A stretch of DNA of 64,000 bases. Source: CAYLXX01 sp964484325 (GTDB lineage Bacteria; Patescibacteriota; Microgenomatia; UBA1406; GWC2-37-13). The stretch lies in the NCBI GenBank assembly GCA_964484325.1, contig CAZAEE010000006.1, positions 7,225 through 71,224 on the forward strand. Reading direction: 5' to 3'. Below are positions 25,105-32,903 of the stretch, in pieces (within the stretch, counting starts at the first letter, position 1; each line of letters begins with the position of its first letter). The position numbers and the translations under genes were made by a program. Under the pieces are notes generated by a model that worked only from the letters and a program-made list of their open reading frames with translations, made no database searches and was not told where the DNA came from.

Positions 25105-26625
25105 TTACTGCGTATCCACCAAATCGTCATACTTTATGCTTAATGCCGCAATAACTAGCGAGTAGTCTTGGGTATCGATAACTCCATCAAGGTTCAGATC
25201 AGCGTTCGTAAGAATAGTCGAATCTGTCTGACCGAAGTTTTGCCTGATATAAGACGTATCTTCTGAGTCAATGACGCCATTCTGGTGACCGTTGGTGATT
25301 GGTAAATCTCCCGCAAGAAGCAGTATTCCGGTAAAGTCGAGCGTATTTACGCCTTGGGTGAGTGGAATGTTGTCGTAATTGCAGTGATAGTATCCGCCGG
25401 CGGTCTCAGTTGGAACCGCATCACAAATACGTTTTTGAAGGTGCTTGGGACCTTTCAGATAAATAGAAAATGTTGGTAACTGAGGCGGACTGCCAATTGG
25501 CACAAGAAGCGATAGTTCCACACTACCAATCCAATCAGGCTTTGACGCACTCGGTTGAAAGCACACAGTTTTTACAATAGGTGTGTCTAAACTGGCACCC
25601 GTAACTGTCAATAAAAAATTCTGACAGAAGTTTGGCGGATACGACCCCGACGTCGTAATGCCTTGTTCGCGAACATTCATAATGAGTGTTGTGTTTGTGG
25701 TCGGTGTCGGGAACGGAGTAGAAGTGGGTGTTTCTCTTGGAGGAGGTGTTTCCGTCGGGATAGGTGAGGTAACCGGACCGATTGGTGGCGTATCGGTGGG
25801 AAACGCCGCCTGGATGAGATTTTTCCGACAGATTGTCCCAACAACCCGTTTATAAATGGCAACATCCTGTATGGTCGTACAGCCGTCACCGTTGGCATCA
25901 GTTGCTCCCATTTGGCAATCCCCAAACTGGTTCACGATTGAGTTATAGTCAACGATATTGACTACGCCGTCAACATTGGTATCGATCAGACACCCATACT
26001 CTTCAATGATTATTTGACTTACCTTAACATCGGCTGACTGTCCTCTAATTACTACTGTGTGTTGACCCGGTGCTAAAGAAAATGCTTTCGGATTAAATTT
26101 ATTCACTCCGGCCGCATTACTTCCTCTCCAAGCCACAGTACGCGTCTGGAATCCGTTTGTTGCCTGAATATCCCATATCATAGATATATCAGGCTCGCCA
26201 TCTATATTGACATATAGACCACCTGCGGCGTTTGGTTCCTGGACGTTAACCAGCATCTTAACAATAAATTCTTCATTTGAAGCAAACTGCGACGGTGACG
26301 TAACTACTGGTGGAACAGTGAACGAATATATCGCTTCGCCGCCTTGATCAGGATCTACGGTTGGGTTGGGGTTTGGCTGATAAACATATCCGGGGGTTGT
26401 TGCGCCACTTGATACAAAAGGGGCGGTAATCAGACCATTCTCAGCATCGATGACAGCGATAGGTGGTGTTGGAGTCAGAGTAGGTGTGTTGTTAATCTGT
26501 GCTCGACCGTAAGGATTCACGGGACTTTGATTAATGCGAAGCGAGAGAAACGTAAAGATGGTCACCGAAAGTAACATCAGCAAAAGAAAAGGGAGAGCTC
26601 TATTTCGGGACCGTTTCGTACTCAT
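25105..26625 (-). CDS. surface protein with AENG-type module and two dockerin-like regions
   Basis: A 506-residue protein. It has a membrane anchor (~11-30), GRAQINN motif (40-46) and PT-rich linker. Residues ~58-208 form an AENG-type carbohydrate-binding-like module, with dockerin 1 at ~211-266 (DTNVDGVVNIVD, DANGDGCTTIQD). A PT linker leads to a beta-sandwich-like region (~312-436) ending in GPKHLQKR and NTLDFTG, then dockerin-like region 2 (~437-495; NGHQNGVIDSED, DLNLDGVIDTQD). It has no enzymatic domain, so it may serve as an adhesin or adaptor. The first ~270 residues are strongly similar to the gene at 18726, indicating duplication and C-terminal swapping. Confidence 0.72.
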   Translation of the reverse strand: MSTKRSRNRALPFLLLMLLSVTIFTFLSLRINQSPVNPYGRAQINNTPTLTPTPPIAVIDAENGLITAPFVSSGATTPGYVYQPNPNPTVDPDQGGEAIYSFTVPPVVTSPSQFASNEEFIVKMLVNVQEPNAAGGLYVNIDGEPDISMIWDIQATNGFQTRTVAWRGSNAAGVNKFNPKAFSLAPGQHTVVIRGQSADVKVSQIIIEEYGCLIDTNVDGVVNIVDYNSIVNQFGDCQMGATDANGDGCTTIQDVAIYKRVVGTICRKNLIQAAFPTDTPPIGPVTSPIPTETPPPRETPTSTPFPTPTTNTTLIMNVREQGITTSGSYPPNFCQNFLLTVTGASLDTPIVKTVCFQPSASKPDWIGSVELSLLVPIGSPPQLPTFSIYLKGPKHLQKRICDAVPTETAGGYYHCNYDNIPLTQGVNTLDFTGILLLAGDLPITNGHQNGVIDSEDTSYIRQNFGQTDSTILTNADLNLDGVIDTQDYSLVIAALSIKYDDLVDTQ

Positions 26626-26649
26626 TTAATAATCAATATATATGTCTTC

Positions 26650-26678
26650 AGAGTAATAAAAAACCGGTTAGCTGTCAA
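26650..26678 (-). promoter_or_regulatory. promoter of AENG/double-dockerin gene
   Basis: Minus strand TTGACA (26673-26678), a 17-base spacer, TACTCT (26650-26655); ATG 24 bases later. Confidence 0.6.
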
Positions 26679-26694
26679 TGCTTTGAAGAGATAG

Positions 26695-27420
26695 TTAGTT
26701 CATTTCTTGACCACGTTGAGCCAGTTGATGAAGCTCTTTCACAACAGACACCGTCAAGTTTACTCCATCATAGGTGAACCTCAATCCAAGCGGTGACGAT
26801 AAGGTATTGGTGATATATAAATTTTGACGCGCACTGCCGACTGGATCTGTGGGAGTATCGTAAATTGACACACCGTATTGAGCCGGTACTTCAGGAATCA
26901 CCGCAAAATCATGGCGTACCGGTGCTTCCACTTTCAGTCCCGCGTCCTGAGCCGCCCAGTTGATTAGCGACGCCAAATGACACACTCCATCTCCCATTAA
27001 GTAACCATCTGACTCAAATCCTTCAGTTTCATTAAAATGGGCATGGGTCGTCGACTCGATTTTTCCATCATATTGAGGCATAACCGTATCATGATAGGCA
27101 AAAGTTTTACCCGGGTCGATGATGACGGTGAAGTCATTTGGCTCACGTACTTTATTCCAACTGATGTCACGTTGATTTTTCACCTGACCATGCAAGTAGG
27201 CAAGCGTTAAAAGGATGTTATCTTTAAAAACAGAGTTAACGAACGTGTTGCCATAGCGTTTATCAAGCGACATGGTTTTGTGACCAAGTACGACTTGAAC
27301 CTGGGGAAGAGGCTCGACATTTTTCAGCGCGCAAAAGATGACCACAAGCGCGGCCGCGACAATATACATGAGTTTGTTAAGACTGTTCATAAGGTTTTTT
27401 TCGAGGCAAAAACAAGACAT
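26695..27420 (-). CDS. VanW-like envelope protein
   Basis: A 241-residue protein (230 if the second ATG at 27387 is used). One N-terminal membrane segment (~19-36) is followed by an exported domain with IDPGKTFAYHDTV near 106-118, GDGVCHLASLINWAAQDAGL near 153-172 and a final beta strand with RQNLYITN. These match the VanW family pattern (PGxxFSFN, GGGVCQVSTTLYNAA), found with glycopeptide resistance and many cell-wall loci but of unknown biochemical role. The usual GGGVCQ is GDGVCH here. TATAGT sits 11 bases and TATAAT about 1 base before the first ATG, so the true start is uncertain. It is divergent from an L,D-transpeptidase. Confidence 0.75.
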   Translation of the reverse strand: MSCFCLEKNLMNSLNKLMYIVAAALVVIFCALKNVEPLPQVQVVLGHKTMSLDKRYGNTFVNSVFKDNILLTLAYLHGQVKNQRDISWNKVREPNDFTVIIDPGKTFAYHDTVMPQYDGKIESTTHAHFNETEGFESDGYLMGDGVCHLASLINWAAQDAGLKVEAPVRHDFAVIPEVPAQYGVSIYDTPTDPVGSARQNLYITNTLSSPLGLRFTYDGVNLTVSVVKELHQLAQRGQEMN

Positions 27421-27505
27421 TATTATATCATACTATAGGATATTCTTCAAGACTCTTCCTATGCCCTTTACATTTGGTTAAAAATGCTTTATCTTGAAGA
27501 AATAT

Positions 27506-28225
27506 ATGAAAAAAAGACGCGGCTTTCGCTTGGCTGCCGGACATTTTATGGTTGCGGCCGCAGTACTGCTCCTAGGCACGTTTTTTGCGGTTGTTGGCTC
27601 ATTTACCAGCCACGGAACAGCCTCATCTTCCTGTGCCAACGCAGTAAGCTGCATTAAAGACCTGACTGGCAAGTTCGAAGCTACCCAAACAGGTACGTTT
27701 ATGGGTAAACAGATCAACTCTCCGTCTGAGTCTACGGATAATACTTCAGGCCAGGCTGTTTTAGGAGATCAAGCAGGAGTGGGAAAACATATTTATATTG
27801 ATCTTACCCATCAGATGCTTTATGCCTATGAAGGTGACCATCTTATTTATTCATTCCTCGTTTCGACCGGAAAATGGGCTTATACACCGACAGGTGATTT
27901 TCATATCTGGATAAAACTCCGCTATACAAGGATGGTCGGCGGCAACCCGGCAATTGGCACGTACTACAACTTACCCAACGTCCCGTATACCATGTACCTT
28001 TATAACGATGAACATCCGAAGACCCAAGGGTATGGTATTCATGGAGCTTACTGGCATAACAACTTTGGACATCCGATGAGTCATGGCTGTATCAATATGC
28101 GGATTGCTGACTCTGAACAACTATATGCTTGGGCCAGTCCATCGACCACTTCAACTGTCACATATGCTTCAGATTCAGATCCTGGTACACCAGTGACAAT
28201 ATACGGTCAAACTCCAAAAGAATAA
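27506..28225 (+). CDS. L,D-transpeptidase (YkuD domain)
   Basis: A 239-residue exported protein. It has a basic N-terminus and one membrane segment (~12-33), then a Ser/Thr-rich spacer. Residues ~94-225 are the YkuD domain: HIYIDLTHQMLYAYEGD opens it, and IHGAYWHNNFG...SHGCINM holds the catalytic HxxxxxxxxxxxxSHGC motif with nucleophile Cys195. These enzymes form 3-3 peptidoglycan crosslinks or attach proteins to peptidoglycan. The ATG after 'tat' was chosen; an in-frame TTG four codons upstream is possible. It is divergent from the VanW-like gene; both are envelope genes. Confidence 0.88.
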   Translation: MKKRRGFRLAAGHFMVAAAVLLLGTFFAVVGSFTSHGTASSSCANAVSCIKDLTGKFEATQTGTFMGKQINSPSESTDNTSGQAVLGDQAGVGKHIYIDLTHQMLYAYEGDHLIYSFLVSTGKWAYTPTGDFHIWIKLRYTRMVGGNPAIGTYYNLPNVPYTMYLYNDEHPKTQGYGIHGAYWHNNFGHPMSHGCINMRIADSEQLYAWASPSTTSTVTYASDSDPGTPVTIYGQTPKE

Positions 28226-28248
28226 AACTTGCTATAATATAGTAGATA

Positions 28249-28322
28249 GCGCGCGTAGCTCAGCTGGCTAGAGCGTTTCATTGACATTGAAAAGGTCCCT
28301 GGTTCAAGTCCAGGCGTGCGCA
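28249..28322 (+). tRNA. tRNA-Val (anticodon GAC)
   Basis: A 74-base cloverleaf. The acceptor stem GCGCGCG pairs with CGTGCGC, the anticodon loop TTGACAT gives GAC, and the T-arm is CCTGGTTCAAGTCCAGG. The discriminator is A and CCA is not encoded. TATAAT at 28233-28238 lies 10 bases upstream. Confidence 0.94.
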
Positions 28323-28380
28323 CTTGATTTTGAATTTATAGTTCATTAGTATTAAATAATTATAATTTCGTAAATAATAT

Positions 28381-28584
28381 ATGGCACTATTGAGTAATAA
28401 ACCTACTGTCATAGATGAAAAAGCGATTAAGATAATTTTGTCCATTATTTTTCTTGCTGGAGATGGAGCATTTTTTATTAATGCTATAATTAATCACCAA
28501 GGAATTGAATTTTACGGTCTTTATTTGGCTGGTATACTTGCTGTTGGTATACCACTCATATTGTCCAGAGGATACAGTAAATAG
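28381..28584 (+). CDS. small two-helix membrane protein
   Basis: A 67-residue protein with two hydrophobic segments (~17-37 and ~45-61) joined by a short polar loop. No family is recognised. TATAAT at 28361-28366 lies 14 bases before the ATG. A weak GAGAT/ATCTC hairpin follows the stop. It is a single-gene unit between tRNA-Val and a set of secreted unknown proteins. Confidence 0.5.
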   Translation: MALLSNKPTVIDEKAIKIILSIIFLAGDGAFFINAIINHQGIEFYGLYLAGILAVGIPLILSRGYSK

Positions 28585-28742
28585 TTGAGATTTAATATCT
28601 CTTATCCTTTTTGAATCTAGAAATATAAATCAGGAGGGCGGTTTTCTCTTTGATATCGATTGATACAGTAAGATAGGTTCTAATTTCGTCCAGTTGGGTG
28701 CACTGAAATTACTTTCACCTCTATAATTAGTTCAATATCAGC

Positions 28743-28771
28743 TTGACTCCACCTTCAAAATATGATATCCT
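28743..28771 (+). promoter_or_regulatory. promoter of 154-residue secreted protein
   Basis: TTGACT (28743-28748), a 17-base spacer and TATCCT (28766-28771), then 7 bases to the ATG. Confidence 0.7.
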
Positions 28772-28778
28772 ATAGTAT

Positions 28779-29243
28779 ATGTTTGAATCACGAATTGGCC
28801 AGGCTTTTGAGTCTAAAAAGAGAGTTTTAACTGTTAGTGGTCTTATCAGTTTGGCAGCTATTGGCTCCATTAGCTTACTTCCTCATCAAGATGAACGAGT
28901 TCCTGCTGTGGTTATCAATAAGGAAGATGTTAACTTTAAAGAGCTGACTGAGAATAATTGTCAAGTTACGTTTGACGGACAAACCGGACCGGTCACAGGG
29001 CCATTCCGTGATATTGAAATACCCTTAAGAAAAGCGGTTGAGCCGATGTTTCCAGCCATCACTACATCTGTCCAATGTGGTTTTTCAACAAATGCTGGAC
29101 CAAAACCTTCTCAACCTGAGGTTTATTTACTTGATCTTAATAACTGCGCTGATGAAAGTACCAAACCTGAGTGTAACTATACGGTTGCAGTTGATAAACA
29201 AACATTTGAAAAAAATAGTATCGGTAGTCAGTTCCAGCCTTGA
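28779..29243 (+). CDS. exported protein, unknown function
   Basis: A 154-residue protein with a basic N-terminus and one hydrophobic segment (~19-34), then a ~115-residue exported part with four Cys residues suggesting disulfides (near residues 61, 106, 126 and 134). No family is recognised. It is paired with the next secreted protein, whose TTGACA box contains this gene's TGA stop. Similar length and cysteine placement to one repeat of the next protein hint at a relation, but the identity is too low to claim. Confidence 0.6.
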   Translation: MFESRIGQAFESKKRVLTVSGLISLAAIGSISLLPHQDERVPAVVINKEDVNFKELTENNCQVTFDGQTGPVTGPFRDIEIPLRKAVEPMFPAITTSVQCGFSTNAGPKPSQPEVYLLDLNNCADESTKPECNYTVAVDKQTFEKNSIGSQFQP

Positions 29244-29268
29244 CAATTTTTATTAAACTCGCTAGCAT
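29240..29268 (+). promoter_or_regulatory. promoter of repeat-containing secreted protein
   Basis: TTGACA (29240-29245) overlaps the stop of the upstream gene. A 17-base spacer and TAGCAT (29263-29268) follow, then 6 bases to the ATG. Confidence 0.7.
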
Positions 29269-29274
29269 GGTTTC

Positions 29275-30630
29275 ATGCGCAGACATTCTATAAGCAATTT
29301 TGAAGTTGGTGGTTTATTAGTACTTCTTCTTTTATCAATAGTGGTTGGGGTATTTTCTCTCAGACAAAACTTATCGAACAACTCTTCTGCGCAAATTAAC
29401 ACCAATTCATCTCCGTCAACGAGCAACGAGCCGCTAATTAAAATTGATGTAAAAGATCCTCCTCCTTTAAATCTTGATACGCTGCCTCCTGAGCAAAAAG
29501 CGAAGTATGTGACTGTCACCTATCCAAAGGGTGATAGACCTACTGTCGATCATCTCTGGGTAAATGTAATTAATACGAGTATTTCTCCCTTTGTCACAGT
29601 CACGTATATTACTTTTTCTCAAAATAACCAGCGTGACAATGTGTATTCGGATCTCCAGCCACCAAATGGTTCACTTGGAAATTGGCCACTCATTCCAGCA
29701 TTTGAGTGCAATTCGGGTTCCGTGGGCACTGTAGTAATTCATTACCGATTTGCCAACGGCTTTTCTACGGCGATCTCTAACACGGTCCAGTGTAGTTCTA
29801 TTAACTCATATAATTTGATTGAAAATAGATTCGATCACGTGACAATTACAAACACAATTTCTCCCTATGTAGTTTTAAACAGAATCACATTTGCCGAGAC
29901 AAATATACCTTTTTATGATGAAAATAACATCAACCATTTTATGTACCCATCACTTCCTCCGGAGACGCGAATATTAAACTGCGATAGGACAGGTGTTGGT
30001 CCACCTATTAATACGTTTCGAGTTTATATTCACACCTCAGATAACGCTCCTCACGATTACTCCCGCAATAATATTTTATGTGGTCAGGATATAGACGTCA
30101 CATTTTACCCAAGCCAGTTTCCATCGATCACGCCAGTACCTTCTCCCGCATATATCAACTTTTCTGCTCAGAACATAGATATTTCACCGTATCTGATCTG
30201 GGATACACTAAGCTATAATACTGTTACTTTGAATGTCGGTCTGCAAGTTAACCAAGGCAATACCTCGCCTACTTTAAATATCGGCTGCCAACCGGGAACT
30301 TCTTATACCACACAGATTACCTATCATGTCCCGCCAGAACCCATTTCTCAAAGACACTCATCTCCTATTACAGGTTTGGGATGCCCGGCCAATGCACCTT
30401 TCTATTTATTTAACCCCACACCAACACCTCAACATCAGCTGCAGTGTCCATCTAGCCCATCAGACTGCACCCATATGTTTCCTTGTGATGGAAGTCATAA
30501 TGGCAACTGCGGACGCCTAGCAGGAGGATACTGTACTCATGACAACGCCTGCCCAGAGAGCGGTAATAATGTCTGCTGCGGACTGGGTTTGCAGCCACAT
30601 TCAGGCGGTTCATCAAATACTTCACAATAA
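29275..30630 (+). CDS. anchored surface protein with three internal repeats and Cys-rich tail
   Basis: A 451-residue protein. It has a membrane segment (~10-29), then the SSAQINT motif (37-43), like the dockerin proteins' anchor. Residues ~90-372 hold three ~95-residue repeats. Each has an N-x-[I/D]-I-S-P-[F/Y] entry (near 100, 193 and 300), a first Cys about 40 residues later (145, 236, 338) and a second 28-33 after that (173, 269, 370), which suggests disulfide-bonded Ig-like domains. A PTPTP linker leads to a ~60-residue tail with ten Cys residues (CPSSPSDC...CGRLAGGYC...NVCCG), perhaps a small disulfide-knot module. Function unknown; adhesion is plausible. Confidence 0.65.
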   Translation: MRRHSISNFEVGGLLVLLLLSIVVGVFSLRQNLSNNSSAQINTNSSPSTSNEPLIKIDVKDPPPLNLDTLPPEQKAKYVTVTYPKGDRPTVDHLWVNVINTSISPFVTVTYITFSQNNQRDNVYSDLQPPNGSLGNWPLIPAFECNSGSVGTVVIHYRFANGFSTAISNTVQCSSINSYNLIENRFDHVTITNTISPYVVLNRITFAETNIPFYDENNINHFMYPSLPPETRILNCDRTGVGPPINTFRVYIHTSDNAPHDYSRNNILCGQDIDVTFYPSQFPSITPVPSPAYINFSAQNIDISPYLIWDTLSYNTVTLNVGLQVNQGNTSPTLNIGCQPGTSYTTQITYHVPPEPISQRHSSPITGLGCPANAPFYLFNPTPTPQHQLQCPSSPSDCTHMFPCDGSHNGNCGRLAGGYCTHDNACPESGNNVCCGLGLQPHSGGSSNTSQ

Positions 30631-30636
30631 ATCGCT

Positions 30637-30664
30637 CTTTTTCTCATGAATTCGTAAGAAAAAG
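30637..30664 (+). terminator. weak hairpin upstream of thrS
   Basis: CTTTTTCT (30637-30644) pairs with AGAAAAAG (30657-30664) around a 12-base loop. The stem is AT-rich and no T-run follows on the plus strand, so it may terminate only weakly. Confidence 0.35.
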
Positions 30665-30679
30665 TATATAATATGTCTT

Positions 30680-31924
30680 ATGACTACATTAAAAGACCAT
30701 CGTGAAATTGGACGAGAGTTGGACCTTTACTCGTTTAATGAATACGCGCCAGGAGCGGTTTTCTGGCATCCAAAAGGCTGGTTTATCTATCAAAAAATTG
30801 TTAGTCATCTTCGTTTAGTCCTTGACCATGCCGGCTATCAGGAAATAAAAACACCGGTTATGGTGAAAAGTGATCTTTTTAAAAAATCCGGGCACTGGAA
30901 ACACTTTGGGGAACGAAACATGTTTAATCTGGCTATATATGACCCTGAGGAGTTAAAAGTTAATAAAAATCTTGAGGTTAACTACACATTAAAACCGATG
31001 AACTGCCCTGAGTCAACGCTCGTTTTTAATGCAAAACCACGAAGTTACCGAGATCTGCCGCTTAAGTTTTCGGACTTTGGTATTCTTCACCGTAATGAAC
31101 TTTCAGGAGTACTTGGGGGATTGTTTCGGGTTCGTGAATTTACGATTGATGACGCCCATATTTATGTCAGACATGACCAGGTTATGATGATTATCTCAGA
31201 ACTTTTGACGATGATTCGTGATTTTTACAAATTATTTGGATTTGAACTGAGGTTTTACCTGTCGACGAAACCGGACAAAGCGCTCACATTACCTGACAAA
31301 CCCAAACTTTGGGAAGAGGCAGAGGGTGATTTGAAAAATGCGTTAGAGAAAGAGGGAGTCCACTATGGTGTAAAGGAAAAAGATGGTGCCTTTTATGGAC
31401 CAAAGATTGACTTTCACATGACAGATTCCCAGGGCAGAGACTGGCAGTTGGCCACGATTCAACTGGACTTTCAGATGCCTCGTTCGCTTGATGTTTTGTA
31501 TACAAATGAAAAGGGAGAAAAAGAACATGCTGTGATAATTCATCGAGCCTTTACAGGCAGCATTGAACGGTTTATTGGCATACTAGTCGAGCAGTATCAG
31601 GGAAACTTTCCTTTATGGCTGTCGCCTCAGCAAGTGGTTATTTTGCCAGTCACTGACGCCCAAAACAAGCTCGCTACAGAAGTAAGCAAACAGCTTCAAC
31701 TGCAAGGAATACGATCATCTGTTAACACCGAAAGTAAGACGCTCGGCGCTAAGATTAGGGAGTCAACCTTGCAAAAAATCCCCTTCATGGGTATAATTGG
31801 GGAAAAGGAGCAATTAAAAACCAATATGATCTCTGTTCGTACCCGCGAAGGTCGAGATTTGGGTATGATAGAAGTTTCAAAGTTTATTGAAGATTTACAC
31901 CAATCTATTGAGAAGTTTCAATAA
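30680..31924 (+). CDS. thrS: threonyl-tRNA synthetase, catalytic plus anticodon domains only
   Basis: Charges tRNA-Thr. This 414-residue protein starts directly at the class II catalytic core and keeps motif 2 (HRNELSG...RVREFT near 139-156), the zinc ligands Cys (MNCPES), His (DDAHIY) and His (IIHRAFTGSIERF), and the C-terminal anticodon-binding domain (QVVILPVTDAQNK onward). The N-terminal TGS and editing domains of the usual ~640-residue enzyme are missing, so Ser-tRNA-Thr cannot be cleared in cis. TATAAT at 30667-30672 precedes the ATG by 7 bases. The infC frame overlaps the 3' end, so the two are coupled. Confidence 0.93.
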   Translation: MTTLKDHREIGRELDLYSFNEYAPGAVFWHPKGWFIYQKIVSHLRLVLDHAGYQEIKTPVMVKSDLFKKSGHWKHFGERNMFNLAIYDPEELKVNKNLEVNYTLKPMNCPESTLVFNAKPRSYRDLPLKFSDFGILHRNELSGVLGGLFRVREFTIDDAHIYVRHDQVMMIISELLTMIRDFYKLFGFELRFYLSTKPDKALTLPDKPKLWEEAEGDLKNALEKEGVHYGVKEKDGAFYGPKIDFHMTDSQGRDWQLATIQLDFQMPRSLDVLYTNEKGEKEHAVIIHRAFTGSIERFIGILVEQYQGNFPLWLSPQQVVILPVTDAQNKLATEVSKQLQLQGIRSSVNTESKTLGAKIRESTLQKIPFMGIIGEKEQLKTNMISVRTREGRDLGMIEVSKFIEDLHQSIEKFQ

Positions 31925-32489
31925 TCCAAGTTTTGGCGCGAGGCGACCCAGTTTCCGGTCACGTCGGCCACAACCGCAACAGAGTCATAAGTTTTATCAG
32001 ATCAATTTCCGGATTGAAGCGCCGACACTTCGAGTTATAGATTTTGAAGGCAAGCAGGTAGGTGTCTTATCGAAACAAGATGCTCTCCAGCAAGCACAGA
32101 AACTTGGACTTGATCTTGTATTGATTGCGCCGCAGGCACAACCGCCGGTTGCTAAGATTATTGATTTCCGGAAATTTTTATATCAGGAAGAGAAAAAACT
32201 TAAAGAAGCAAAAAAGGGGATCAAAAAAAGCATCGTCAAGGATATAAAAATTTCCCTTTTTATCGCTCATACCGATCTTGAGAGACTGATCGAGAAGGCG
32301 AAGGAGTTTTTATCAGATGGCAATCAGGTACGATTAAATCTTGGCTTGAAAGGCCGAGAAGTTGCCAAAAGAGACATGGCTTTTGACCTGATGAAGCGCT
32401 TCGTCGCCGAACTTGGAGAAGTTAACATCTCCAAGGAACCTCGTCTTGAAGGCAGAGTCATACGAGCAGTCGTTGCGAAAAAAAAATAA
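31908..32489 (+). CDS. infC: translation initiation factor IF-3 with non-ATG start
   Basis: IF-3 binds the 30S subunit and checks initiator pairing. The N-terminal domain (FYQINFRIEAPTLRVIDF), the linker and the C-terminal domain (VKDIKISLFIAHTDLERLIE through RLEGRVIRAVV) are complete at ~193 residues. There is no ATG in frame before the conserved core. The candidates are TTG at 31908 (used here) or TTG at 31887, both inside the thrS 3' end, so translation is coupled. A rare start is a known autoregulatory feature of infC in other bacteria. It is followed by a small gene, rpmI and rplT. Confidence 0.9.
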   Translation: MRSFNNPSFGARRPSFRSRRPQPQQSHKFYQINFRIEAPTLRVIDFEGKQVGVLSKQDALQQAQKLGLDLVLIAPQAQPPVAKIIDFRKFLYQEEKKLKEAKKGIKKSIVKDIKISLFIAHTDLERLIEKAKEFLSDGNQVRLNLGLKGREVAKRDMAFDLMKRFVAELGEVNISKEPRLEGRVIRAVVAKKK

Positions 32490-32505
32490 TTGTAAACAAA
32501 AAAAT

Positions 32506-32724
32506 ATGGCATCAATCGAACATTCACCACAACAAGTACAAGAGTACAATATCAAATCTGTACTGGCGAATCCTGATTTTGAAGCTCTGCTTCAAGAGTT
32601 TGATCGTACAGTCGGCATTCCAAGACACATTGACGCCGTAATCAGTCCCACTGGTGAAATTGAGTCAGTTGTTATCAAATCACAGTTTGGCTACAATCTC
32701 TATGAACAAACAGAGAACCAATAA
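32506..32724 (+). CDS. small protein inserted between infC and rpmI, unknown
   Basis: A 72-residue soluble acidic protein with no recognised motif. It begins at an ATG 16 bases after infC and its 3' end overlaps rpmI by 23 bases. Genes between infC and rpmI are unusual, and tight coupling to both sides argues that it is real and expressed with ribosomal proteins. Confidence 0.6.
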   Translation: MASIEHSPQQVQEYNIKSVLANPDFEALLQEFDRTVGIPRHIDAVISPTGEIESVVIKSQFGYNLYEQTENQ

Positions 32725-32899
32725 ATCAGCTAGTAAACGTTTTAAAGTCAGTGCCGGTGGTAAATTACAACACCGATCACATTATTTGCGACATTTGCGC
32801 TCATCCAAAAGCAAACGTCAAATCAGACAGTTAAAAACCTTAAAAACAGTTACCGGTACATACGAGAAAAAGATTAAACGTATGCTCGGATTAAAATAA
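32702..32899 (+). CDS. rpmI: 50S ribosomal protein L35
   Basis: A 65-residue basic protein. The pattern NKSASKRFKVSAGGKLQHR followed by a HLRSSKSKRQ stretch is typical of L35 (K-T-x-K-x-A-x-K-R-F). It starts inside the preceding small gene and ends 4 bases before rplT, in the conserved infC-rpmI-rplT order. Confidence 0.95.
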   Translation: MNKQRTNKSASKRFKVSAGGKLQHRSHYLRHLRSSKSKRQIRQLKTLKTVTGTYEKKIKRMLGLK

Positions 32900-32903
32900 A
32901 AAT

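Noticed and set aside
25658..25855. Gly/Val-rich reading frame opposite the dockerin linker
   Set aside because: It is the complement of Pro/Thr codons and has no conserved features; low-complexity shadow frames like this appear opposite every PT-rich linker.
4669..26625. Cohesin or scaffoldin among the secreted proteins
   Set aside because: The AENG modules and beta-rich C-terminal domains lack cohesin features as far as can be judged by eye, and all these proteins carry dockerins rather than cohesin repeats.
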